A stretch of 64,000 bases of DNA, taken from assembly GCF_029889885.1 (NCBI RefSeq), contig NZ_JARANY010000012.1:1-64000 (forward strand). The letters are read 5' to 3'. Below, piece after piece: positions 57,360 to 64,000 of the stretch. Each line of letters begins with the position of its first letter. Position 1 is the first letter of the stretch. The stretch comes from Chromohalobacter sp. 296-RDG. GTDB lineage: Bacteria; Pseudomonadota; Gammaproteobacteria; Pseudomonadales; Halomonadaceae. The position numbers and the translations under genes are program-made. The notes beneath the pieces were generated by a model. That model saw nothing but the letters and a program-made list of their open reading frames with translations, ran no database searches and was not told the DNA's origin.

Positions 57360-57376
57360 GGCGTGTCCTCAACGCT
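57352..57376. terminator. Hairpin spanning the stop codons of convergent glrR and xseA
   Basis: A perfect 10-bp stem AGCGTTGAGG / CCTCAACGCT with a CGTGT loop. The left arm contains the glrR TGA and the right arm the xseA TGA. The genes are nine bases apart, so this dyad probably ends or protects both mRNAs; no T-tract follows on either strand. Confidence 0.5.
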
Positions 57377-58715
57377 TGAAACGCCGCTTCACTTCCATCT
57401 TGAGCCGCCCCTCACCGAGCCGCGCGGTGAGGGTCTGACCAGGTTGGGTGTCGTGGGCGTGGCGCACGACGCGTTGCTCATCGTCCTCGAGAATCGCATA
57501 ACCGCGCCCCAATACCGCCAGCGGGCTGACCGCATTGAGCTCACGCGTCAGCGCTTCGAGCCGCTCCCGGGATTGATCGAGGCGGCGAGGCAGGGCGGCA
57601 TGTAGTTGACGTTCCAGGGTCGTCAGGCGTTGCTGTAGCGAGGCGATGGCAAGGCGTGGGTCTTGGCGTTCCACGCGGCGTGTCAGCGTCTCGTGGTGTT
57701 GATGCTCGCGGTCGAGCCGCCGCCGCATGGCCAGGCGTAGGCGCGTTTCCCAGCTCTCCAGGCGTCGACGTTGCTCGGCCAGGCGCTCACCGGGATGACG
57801 TAGTCGCGCCCGGGAATGATCGAGACGTTGGCCGTCGCGCTCCAACCGCGCCTGTATGGCGCGTGTCAGGCCGCGTTCGGCGGCTTGCAGCTGGGCCTGG
57901 CGCTCGCGCCAGTCGGGTGCCAGGCGTTCAGCGGCGGCGGAGGGCGTGGGGGCGCGCTCGTCGGCGGCGAAATCTGCCAGCGTGACATCGACCTCATGTC
58001 CCACTGCCGACATCACCGGCAGCCGGGAATGATGTATCGCCCGCGCCAGGTGCTCGTCATTGAACGCCCATAGATCCTCCAGACTGCCACCGCCGCGCGT
58101 GATGAGCAGGGCATCGACGGTATCTTGCGGCGTCTGGGCGCGCTGATTGGCCTGGGCGATGGCACGAATGATCGCCGGTGACGCCTCGCGGCCTTGGACC
58201 GCCACCGGCAGGATCGTCACCGCAAGCGCCGGCCAACGGCGGCGTAACACCGCCAGGACGTCACGAATCGCCGCGCCAGTGGGCGAGGTGATGATGGCCA
58301 GATGGCGCGGCGGACATGGCAGCGGCCGCGCGTTGGCGAAGACACCCTCGGCGGAGAGCTTCGCCTTGAGGCGCTCGAACGCCGCCAGCAGTTCGCCTTC
58401 ACCCGATGCCTGCACCGCCTCGACGATCAGTTGATAATCGCCACGCGGCTCGAACACTGACACGCGCCCGCGCACCCGAAGCCGGTCGCCATCCTTGAGC
58501 GTCGCGCGCATCAAGCGCGCCCGGTTGCGGAAGAACGCGCAGCGCAACTGCGCGCGGTCGTCCTTGAGCGTGAAGTAGATGTGCCCCGACGCCGGCCGCG
58601 CTACGCCCGAAATCTCGCCCTCCACCCAACACTCGCCGAAGCCGCGCTCCAGCATCAAACGGGCCTGGCGGTTGAGTTCACTGACGCTGAGGGCGGTGGG
58701 GGCTGGGGCGGACAT
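57369..58715 (-). CDS. xseA: Exodeoxyribonuclease VII large subunit
   Basis: A 448-residue XseA: N-terminal OB fold (CWVEGEISGVARPASGHIYF), the catalytic region with PTGAAIRDVLAVLRRRWPA and ITRGGGSLEDLWAFND and SAVGHEVDVTLADF, then a long Arg- and Gln-rich coiled coil and a short C-terminal domain. It degrades single-stranded DNA with XseB, which is not in this window. ATG 58715 gives the conserved MSAPAPTALSVSELNRQAR start; the frame is open upstream to 58811. Confidence 0.95.
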   Translation of the reverse strand: MSAPAPTALSVSELNRQARLMLERGFGECWVEGEISGVARPASGHIYFTLKDDRAQLRCAFFRNRARLMRATLKDGDRLRVRGRVSVFEPRGDYQLIVEAVQASGEGELLAAFERLKAKLSAEGVFANARPLPCPPRHLAIITSPTGAAIRDVLAVLRRRWPALAVTILPVAVQGREASPAIIRAIAQANQRAQTPQDTVDALLITRGGGSLEDLWAFNDEHLARAIHHSRLPVMSAVGHEVDVTLADFAADERAPTPSAAAERLAPDWRERQAQLQAAERGLTRAIQARLERDGQRLDHSRARLRHPGERLAEQRRRLESWETRLRLAMRRRLDREHQHHETLTRRVERQDPRLAIASLQQRLTTLERQLHAALPRRLDQSRERLEALTRELNAVSPLAVLGRGYAILEDDEQRVVRHAHDTQPGQTLTARLGEGRLKMEVKRRFKR

Positions 58716-58857
58716 GGCGACGGCATCCTTGATTGGAACGCCGCTTAGACTAACACGCTTGTCGCTTGTACCCCGATGTCGACTATCTAGGGTTCGTTGA
58801 TTGGCAGGCAAGGCGCCCGCCTGGAAGGCGGGCGAAAAGAAGGCATGGTGGAGAAGA

Positions 58858-60117
58858 TCAACGGAACCATAGCGCCGTCATAGGCGTAAATGTCACGAAC
58901 AGCAAAACCGAAAACATGGCCAGTAAGAACCATTTGCAGTAGCCCATGACCTGCTCGATCTTCATGCCGGTGGTCGAGCACACGGTTAGTAGCACGCTCG
59001 CCACGGGCGGCGTCTGCTGTCCGATGCCTAAATTGAGGCAGACGATGACGCCAAAATGCACTGGATCAATACCCAAGTCGGTCGCCATGGGAAGCAGCAG
59101 TGGCACGACGACGATGATCGCCGCGCTGGCATGCAAGAACATGCCTAGCAGGAGCACGAATACATTGATGATGAGCAGGTTCAGAATGTAGCTATCGGTG
59201 ATTCCGCCGAGGGCGCTGGCTATTTGTTGGGGGAGCTGCTCGTTGGCGAGGTACTGCCCCAGAATGGCTGAACCGGCGACAATCATCATGACCACAGCCG
59301 TCTGACGTGCCGTCGTCACCATCAGTTTCCAGATGATCCGGTAGTCGAGGTCGCGTGTCACGAGTAGGCCGAATAGCAAGGCGATCATCACTCCAATGCC
59401 CGCCGCCTCGGTCGGCGTATAGATGCCGGCGATCAGACCGCCGACGACGATTACCGGGATCGCCAGCGGAATCAATGCCCCCTTGAAGGCGGTGCCGAGC
59501 GCCTTGAGCTCAAAATTTCCTTCGCGGGGGTGGTGCTCACGACGGGCGAACAGCCAGGAGGTCACCATGAAGGTCGCTGCCAACAGCAAGCCCGGCACTA
59601 TGCCGGCGATGAACAGGTCGCGAATCGAGGTGTTTGTGGTCACGCCGTAAAGCACCATGGGAATCGACGGCGGGATGATGATGCCCAGCGTTGCCGAGAC
59701 GGCCGTAATGGAGGCGGCGAACCCTTTTGGATAACCGCGCTTTTCCATCTGCGGTACGAAGATCTTGGACATCACGGCCGCGTCGGCCACCGCCGAACCA
59801 CTCATCTCCGCCATGAACATCGAGGTAACGACGTTGATATGGCTCAGACCACCACGCATCCATCCCACCAAGGATGCCGCAAAATCGATCAGGCGCTGGG
59901 CGATGCTGGTCGCGCTCATTAGCTCGCCCATGAGGATGAATAGTGGGATTGCTAGTAGTACCAGCGAGTTGGTACCCGAAAAGGTCTGCACGGGAATCAT
60001 CAGCAAGTTGATGTCCGCGATCCACATCGAGATCGTCGCGGTGATCATCAAGGCAAATCCGACCGGCACACCCAATAGAATGATGCCGAACAGCATTGCG
60101 ACTACGCCCCAAGCCAT
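58858..60117 (-). CDS. dctM: TRAP transporter large permease (DctM)
   Basis: A 419-residue membrane protein with about twelve segments and DctM motifs (FMAEMSGSAVADAAVMSKIF, IIIPPSIPMVLYGV, PTEAAGIGVM). It is the translocating subunit of the second TRAP system. ATG 60117 shares a base with the dctQ stop (TGATG) and has GGAGG upstream. The order on this strand is dctP-dctQ-dctM. With the divergent amidohydrolase the system probably imports an organic acid; the identity is unknown. Confidence 0.93.
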   Translation of the reverse strand: MAWGVVAMLFGIILLGVPVGFALMITATISMWIADINLLMIPVQTFSGTNSLVLLAIPLFILMGELMSATSIAQRLIDFAASLVGWMRGGLSHINVVTSMFMAEMSGSAVADAAVMSKIFVPQMEKRGYPKGFAASITAVSATLGIIIPPSIPMVLYGVTTNTSIRDLFIAGIVPGLLLAATFMVTSWLFARREHHPREGNFELKALGTAFKGALIPLAIPVIVVGGLIAGIYTPTEAAGIGVMIALLFGLLVTRDLDYRIIWKLMVTTARQTAVVMMIVAGSAILGQYLANEQLPQQIASALGGITDSYILNLLIINVFVLLLGMFLHASAAIIVVVPLLLPMATDLGIDPVHFGVIVCLNLGIGQQTPPVASVLLTVCSTTGMKIEQVMGYCKWFLLAMFSVLLFVTFTPMTALWFR

Positions 60118-60572
60118 CAGTAATTCCTCCAACGTTGGAAAAGGCGAACGCTCAATGCGATCACCATCAGGGTGCTGGCGATGGGGAGTACACTCATGAA
60201 TACACCCTGCGCGATGGGTAGGGTCTCAATGGACCGCCCTCCAACGCGGTCGATCATCTGCCATGATTTGATGCCGAGCAGCACGAAAAACCCGATGACC
60301 GCCGTTTCCCCGACGACTTGTACGATGCGTTTAAGCAGAGGAGGGAAAGCCTCAATCAGCATGTCAAAGGCGATATGCCCTTGATCTCTGGCCGCGATAT
60401 AAGCCCCCAGGAAGGCGATCCATACCAGCAGGAACCCCGGCACTTCATCGGCCCACACCAGCCCGGAGCCAAGCACGTAGCGGAAAAAGACGTTCAAGCA
60501 CACGGCGATCGTGGTGAAGGCCACCAGCGCCCCCACGACGGTTTCGACCAAACGATCCAAATATTTCAGCAT
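60117..60572 (-). CDS. dctQ: TRAP transporter small permease (DctQ)
   Basis: A 151-residue protein with four hydrophobic segments and the DctQ stretch WADEVPGFLLVWIAFLGAYI followed by ARDQGHIAFDML. It pairs with DctM at the inner membrane. It lies 17 bases after dctP and overlaps dctM by one base, so the three genes form one operon. Confidence 0.92.
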   Translation of the reverse strand: MLKYLDRLVETVVGALVAFTTIAVCLNVFFRYVLGSGLVWADEVPGFLLVWIAFLGAYIAARDQGHIAFDMLIEAFPPLLKRIVQVVGETAVIGFFVLLGIKSWQMIDRVGGRSIETLPIAQGVFMSVLPIASTLMVIALSVRLFQRWRNY

Positions 60573-60589
60573 CGTTTCGACTCCAGCGA

Positions 60590-61576
60590 TTATGACGATT
60601 CAGCGGTCTGGCGCACGATCTGGAGCCAGTCATCGCCATACTCGTTCACGTAGTTCTCGTAGACGGATTCGACCTTGTCGCGGAACGGCGCCAAGTCGAC
60701 ATCATTGACTTCCAGGGAATCGCGCATGGCATCGAGATTCGTTTGCTCGAGCTCGGCGGCTTGCGCATAGGCGTCGTCGCGCATGTCGTCGGCGACCTCG
60801 GCGAAGACCGCCTGCTGCTCTTCAGTCAGCGAGTCCCAGAACCCAGGAGAGGCCAGGAGAAACGACGGTGTGTAAACGTGACGGGTCAATGATAGATAAT
60901 CCTGCACCTCGTACATTTTCTGTCCATAGAAGCCGTAGGTCGCGGCTTCGGCGCCGTCGACCACGCTGGTTTGCATGGCGGTAAAGGTCTCACCCCAGGC
61001 GACCTTGGCTGGTACGGCCCCCAACGAGGCGAAGATCTGCTGGCGGAAGTCGCCACCGGAGATGCGTATCTTCATGCCATCCAAGTCGGCGGGTGTCTCG
61101 ATAGGGTGGCGAGAGTTGATGATGTGGCGGAAGCCGTTCTCATAAACGCCTACCACCTTGGCGCTCATGTTGTCCTCTACGGTGTCGGACAGTTCTTGTT
61201 CCAGCCCAGCTGCCATGGCGCGCTGAACGTTCTCGCGATCCTGAAACAACCATGGAAGATCGAAGAAGCCCAGCTTGTCGTCCACCTTCAAGACACCGGA
61301 GGCAACATTGACCATTTCGATGGTACCGAGTTGTAAATTATCGATAAGCGCCGATTCCTTACCGAGCTGGCCATTCGGATAGAGCTCGAAGTCGAACTCT
61401 CCGGGGAGTTTTTCCTCGATGCGTTCCGCGAACATTTCCATCTGCTTGGCCAGTGGCGACTCTGCTGACACATGCGTTGCGATGCGGACTTCTTGAGCAG
61501 CGTGAGCATTCAGGCTCATGGCGAGCAGCCCCATGCCGGCGAAACTGGTCAGTGTTACTGTCTTGTTGTTGATCAT
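60590..61576 (-). CDS. dctP: TRAP transporter substrate-binding protein (DctP)
   Basis: A 328-residue periplasmic receptor with a signal peptide (about residues 1-26, ending NAHA) and the DctP fold: LYPNGQLGKESALIDNLQLG, ENGFRHIINSRHPIETPADLDG and MKIRISGGDFRQQIF, whose Arg is positioned to bind a carboxylate. It delivers substrate to DctQM. Unlike the DctP gene at 1291, the frame is intact. AAGGAG lies before the ATG. Confidence 0.94.
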   Translation of the reverse strand: MINNKTVTLTSFAGMGLLAMSLNAHAAQEVRIATHVSAESPLAKQMEMFAERIEEKLPGEFDFELYPNGQLGKESALIDNLQLGTIEMVNVASGVLKVDDKLGFFDLPWLFQDRENVQRAMAAGLEQELSDTVEDNMSAKVVGVYENGFRHIINSRHPIETPADLDGMKIRISGGDFRQQIFASLGAVPAKVAWGETFTAMQTSVVDGAEAATYGFYGQKMYEVQDYLSLTRHVYTPSFLLASPGFWDSLTEEQQAVFAEVADDMRDDAYAQAAELEQTNLDAMRDSLEVNDVDLAPFRDKVESVYENYVNEYGDDWLQIVRQTAESS

Positions 61577-61637
61577 GGCGTAGCTCCTTGAGGGAGTCAG
61601 TTTGGTGTTTCAGGAGAAGAGAGGTGGCCCCCACCTC

Positions 61638-62375
61638 CTATCGGATATCGAAGCTGTAATGGAATAGATCGAGTCGACCTCGGCTTAGTCGCCACTCCAG
61701 CGGTCGTTCGTCATAGCCCCTGGCCAGACGCGTGATTTCTATTACCTGCGATCCTGGCGCCTGTTCCAGATAATGTGCCGGGCCCTCTGGTGCCGGGCCT
61801 GCGGAAAGAGTGTCGGTAGCGCGAAAGACCACCTCGCCACAGAGTTCTTCATACAGGGGGTAGAGCAAATCGCCCCACTCCTCGGTGGGTAGGCTGAGCA
61901 AGGGGGCGAAGCGTTTGCTCGGCAAGTAGATCACCTCGTGCAAAAGCGGCGCAGAATCGACGCGGCGAATCCTCTCGATTTCGATCAGCTCGCTTTTGTT
62001 GGGAATCTCGAGCTGGCGGCAAATGCCGGCCGGCCCCTCGCATGTACGAATGCCGAGGAGTTCGCTTTTCGGGTGCAGTGGCACGCCTTCGTGGTCCGTC
62101 AGGCGAAAGAAGCGAGCCAGTGAGTGGCTGAAGTCAGCACGGCGCACGAAGGTGCCTTTGCCATGCTGGCGCTCCACCCAGCCGCGATCGACCAGCATGT
62201 CGATTGCCTTGCGGGCGGTGCCTGGCGCCACGCCATGCGATTTTGCAATGCTCATTTCCGATGGCAGTACATCGCCTGGCTTGAGGGCGCCATGCTTGAT
62301 CTCGTTCAGCAGCGCCTCGTAGATGCGGTAGTAGCGCGGGCTGCGAGTTTCGTCTTGCTGGGCGTTGGCTTGCAT
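61638..62375 (-). CDS. GntR/HutC-family transcriptional regulator
   Basis: A 245-residue regulator with an N-terminal winged helix (YEALLNEIKHGALKPGDVLP, SIAKSHGVAPGTARKAIDML, GKGTFV) and a C-terminal UTRA ligand domain (about 95-240, RIRRVDSAPLLHEVIYLP), the HutC layout. It lies 61 bases upstream of dctP on the same strand and is divergent from the amidohydrolase gene, so it is probably the local repressor. ATG 62375 is preferred over the open frame to 62501, which crosses the operator region. Confidence 0.9.
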   Translation of the reverse strand: MQANAQQDETRSPRYYRIYEALLNEIKHGALKPGDVLPSEMSIAKSHGVAPGTARKAIDMLVDRGWVERQHGKGTFVRRADFSHSLARFFRLTDHEGVPLHPKSELLGIRTCEGPAGICRQLEIPNKSELIEIERIRRVDSAPLLHEVIYLPSKRFAPLLSLPTEEWGDLLYPLYEELCGEVVFRATDTLSAGPAPEGPAHYLEQAPGSQVIEITRLARGYDERPLEWRLSRGRLDLFHYSFDIR

Positions 62376-62402
62376 TGATATATACTCTAGTGTACTTATG
62401 GT

Positions 62403-62412
62403 CTTATATAAG
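62403..62412. promoter_or_regulatory. Palindrome CTTATATAAG between divergent GntR and amidohydrolase genes
   Basis: A perfect 10-bp palindrome in an AT-rich 88-base divergent gap, with a related GTACTTATG word 10 bases to the left. GntR/HutC proteins bind short palindromes in such gaps; the assignment as operator is inference, and the same bases could be part of a -10 element. Confidence 0.35.
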
Positions 62413-62463
62413 TGTAGATATCTATGACACGCTAAGCCTATGAGCACAACCCGGATTCGACCA

Positions 62464-63267
62464 ATGTCTAGAATCATTGATACCCATGCCCACGTCTTCA
62501 CCCACCATTGCCAGGCCGCTAGAAATCCCCGGCATCGGCCTCACTACGAGGCTCCGTTGGAGACGTATCTCGATTTGCTGGACCGCTTCGGGATCGCGAA
62601 GGGCGTGCTGGTTCAGCCAAGCTTTCTTGGCACCCACAACGACTATCTCATGGACTGCCTGCGACGGTATCCGGATCGGCTCAAGGGGGTGGCGGTGGTG
62701 GACCCGCAGGTTGCGGATGCCACTCTCGACGAGATGACGACGCTTGGTATTCGGGGCACACGCCTCAACTGGATCGGGCGGAACGTCGATGAGCTCAAGG
62801 CAAAGGAATGGCATCAGCTTTTCTCGCGGCTTGAGTTGCGCGGCTGGCACGTGGAGGTCCAGGCGGAGGGCGGCACCCTGATGGCGATTCTCGATGTGCT
62901 GCAGAATTGGGATCTGGACCTGGTGATCGACCACTTTGGTCGTCCCCAGGCCAACGCCTGGCGGGATCCCGTTATCGACCAACTCTGTGCGGGAACCGGC
63001 GATCAGCGTTACTGGGTCAAGTGTTCAGCGCCCTATCGCGGCCGTAGCGACGACCTTGTCGATGTGAGCAAGCGATTGCTGGAAGAACTGGGGCCGCACC
63101 GGCTGATGTGGGGCAGCGACTGGCCCTGGACGGAGCATGAACATCTCTACAGCTTCGAGAAGGCCCTGCACGATGCCGAGCGCTGGATCCCCGACGCTGA
63201 CCTGACCACGGTCATGGGCGAGACGCCGCGAAGGTTCTACGGCTTCGATGGCGAGTTACGGCTTTAG
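62464..63267 (+). CDS. Amidohydrolase-family lactonase-like protein (amidohydrolase 2)
   Basis: A 267-residue TIM-barrel hydrolase starting MSRIIDTHAHVF, with the metal-binding THAH motif, VDPQVADATLDEM, GIRGTRLNWIG, LVIDHFGRPQ and MWGSDWPWTEHEH carrying the catalytic Asp. This matches the amidohydrolase-2 family that includes 2-pyrone-4,6-dicarboxylate lactonase. It probably hydrolyses a lactone or related acid taken up by the TRAP system encoded divergently. ATG 62440 is an alternative start; neither has a strong Shine-Dalgarno. Confidence 0.85.
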   Translation: MSRIIDTHAHVFTHHCQAARNPRHRPHYEAPLETYLDLLDRFGIAKGVLVQPSFLGTHNDYLMDCLRRYPDRLKGVAVVDPQVADATLDEMTTLGIRGTRLNWIGRNVDELKAKEWHQLFSRLELRGWHVEVQAEGGTLMAILDVLQNWDLDLVIDHFGRPQANAWRDPVIDQLCAGTGDQRYWVKCSAPYRGRSDDLVDVSKRLLEELGPHRLMWGSDWPWTEHEHLYSFEKALHDAERWIPDADLTTVMGETPRRFYGFDGELRL

Positions 63268-63554
63268 AGCACGCTCTGAGCCTTTTGAGGACCAGCAACG
63301 CTCCGCTTGGAATCACTGCGCCATCTGGGGGCAAGGGAGCGCTACCTTTTGGTCATAGGCCAGCAGATTGGCCCGAATGTTGTGGGAGAGAACTTGTTCG
63401 CGATGAATGTGCCCGGGAGCCGCCTTGCCGCCGCCATCGGGAATACCTTGTATCTTGGTACGCCTCCCACAAGGGCAAGCTACAGAGCGGAACCGTGGAA
63501 GCCGCGCTTAGGCATCTCTGCCAATTGATAGACGGCTTCTGCGAGCAATGTTTC
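63268..63554. other. Intergenic region before the AbiEii-type gene
   Basis: About 290 bases between convergent genes. Several overlapping open frames occur but none has a recognisable domain or a good ribosome binding site, and I take them as chance or decayed sequence. No clear terminator seen. Confidence 0.4.
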
Positions 63555-64000
63555 CTAGAGGGTGAATTCCGGGCTGGGCGATCCTGGCGCCGGGCCCTCG
63601 AGTGCAAGGATTGCTTGATCCAGCATCGCTGTGATCTCGCGAGCTAGAAAGTCAGCAAAGTGGGGATTTCTTATCGTGCGCTCGATGGTCTCGGTGGGCA
63701 GGAAGCGGGTCATCTCACCCTGAAACGCCGTACCCGACACAATGCCGGCCAGATGTGCTTGCATGTCCTTGGCTCGGTCAGGGTAATGCTCAACGGTGTA
63801 GTCTTGAATCTTGCGCTTGACGAGCTCGACGTTGGGAGATGCCCCTTGCTGCTTGAGCCATGCCAGGTCCCAGATGTCACGGTGCCGCACATATTTTGTC
63901 GTGTTGACCAGTGAAATCAGCTTATCCGCCATGACTTCCTCTAGGTTTTCCGTCACGACCAGCAAGTCATCGTAGCCATCGGGTAAAAAAGGGTAGTGGA
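63555..64000 (-). CDS. AbiEii/AbiGii-type nucleotidyltransferase toxin, C-terminal part, cut by window edge
   Basis: The minus-strand frame is open from the right edge to a stop at 63555, giving about 147 residues. The segment NLEEVMADKLISLVNTTKYV followed by RHRDIWDLAWLKQQG is the hallmark of AbiEii-family proteins, where a Lys and an Arg-Asp pair act in nucleotide transfer. The N-terminal nucleotidyltransferase core lies outside the window, as would the antitoxin AbiEi gene, which normally precedes it. Such pairs form type IV toxin-antitoxin or phage-defence systems. Confidence 0.8.
   Translation of the reverse strand, partial: HYPFLPDGYDDLLVVTENLEEVMADKLISLVNTTKYVRHRDIWDLAWLKQQGASPNVELVKRKIQDYTVEHYPDRAKDMQAHLAGIVSGTAFQGEMTRFLPTETIERTIRNPHFADFLAREITAMLDQAILALEGPAPGSPSPEFTL

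Noticed and set aside
63285-63647. 120-codon plus-strand frame opposite the AbiEii-like gene
   Set aside because: It overlaps the recognisable AbiEii C-terminus on the other strand and has no known domain.

Overview
The window looks like a chromosomal segment of a GC-rich gammaproteobacterium. The protein set (MetE/MetR, Smc-ZipA, LigA, MnmC, GlrK-QseG-GlrR, LpxT-like phosphotransferase, two TRAP systems, a sodium-coupled 2-hydroxycarboxylate symporter, acidic proteins) and the Pseudomonas-like NrdA suggest Halomonadaceae (Chromohalobacter or Halomonas type). That assignment is inference from remembered homologues; no search was run. No rRNA, tRNA, insertion sequence, prophage or CRISPR array was recognised.

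Layout. 1-7457 is a catabolic region: a LysR regulator, a TRAP transporter whose binding-protein gene carries an in-frame TAA, a VanX/DdpX-like dipeptidase, a YdcJ/HglS-type 2-oxoadipate dioxygenase, and a second LysR gene divergent from it. 7509-12882 holds a 6-phosphogluconate dehydrogenase and nrdA, which is interrupted by a 379-residue LAGLIDADG intein and preceded by paired NrdR-type boxes and a DnaA-like box. 13193-15561 is an RstA/RstB-like two-component pair. 15633-18979 is metR/metE. 19166-30087 is mostly single housekeeping or stress genes (lipoprotein, azoR, tag, gloA, a UDG-family enzyme, DoxX, two paralogous diguanylate cyclases, lpxT, dusC, yigZ, a LexA-like S24 protein without a DNA-binding domain).

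30271-43821 contains smc and zipA on the plus strand, then a CitA/CitB-type two-component system with a divergent 2-hydroxycarboxylate symporter, then an mnmC-ligA-yheU operon on the minus strand. 43978-46577 is the yciI/yciB and trpH/yciO cluster. 46618-52950 holds a class C acid phosphatase, a voltage-gated-type K+ channel with a zinc ribbon, a CYTH triphosphatase, a DUF47-Pit phosphate uptake pair, and argA behind a 7-bp tandem repeat.

52951-53846 has no convincing protein gene but carries a near-consensus sigma-54 promoter, a GlrR-like site and a strong intrinsic terminator just upstream of glrK-qseG-glrR. That is where enterobacteria encode the GlmY small RNA, so I propose a sigma-54-driven noncoding RNA there. 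xseA follows convergently. 58858-63267 is a second TRAP system with a GntR/HutC regulator and an amidohydrolase. The right edge cuts an AbiEii-type toxin gene.

The points I would check first are the nrdA intein, whose +1 residue is Gly instead of Cys/Ser/Thr, and the candidate sigma-54 RNA upstream of glrK.
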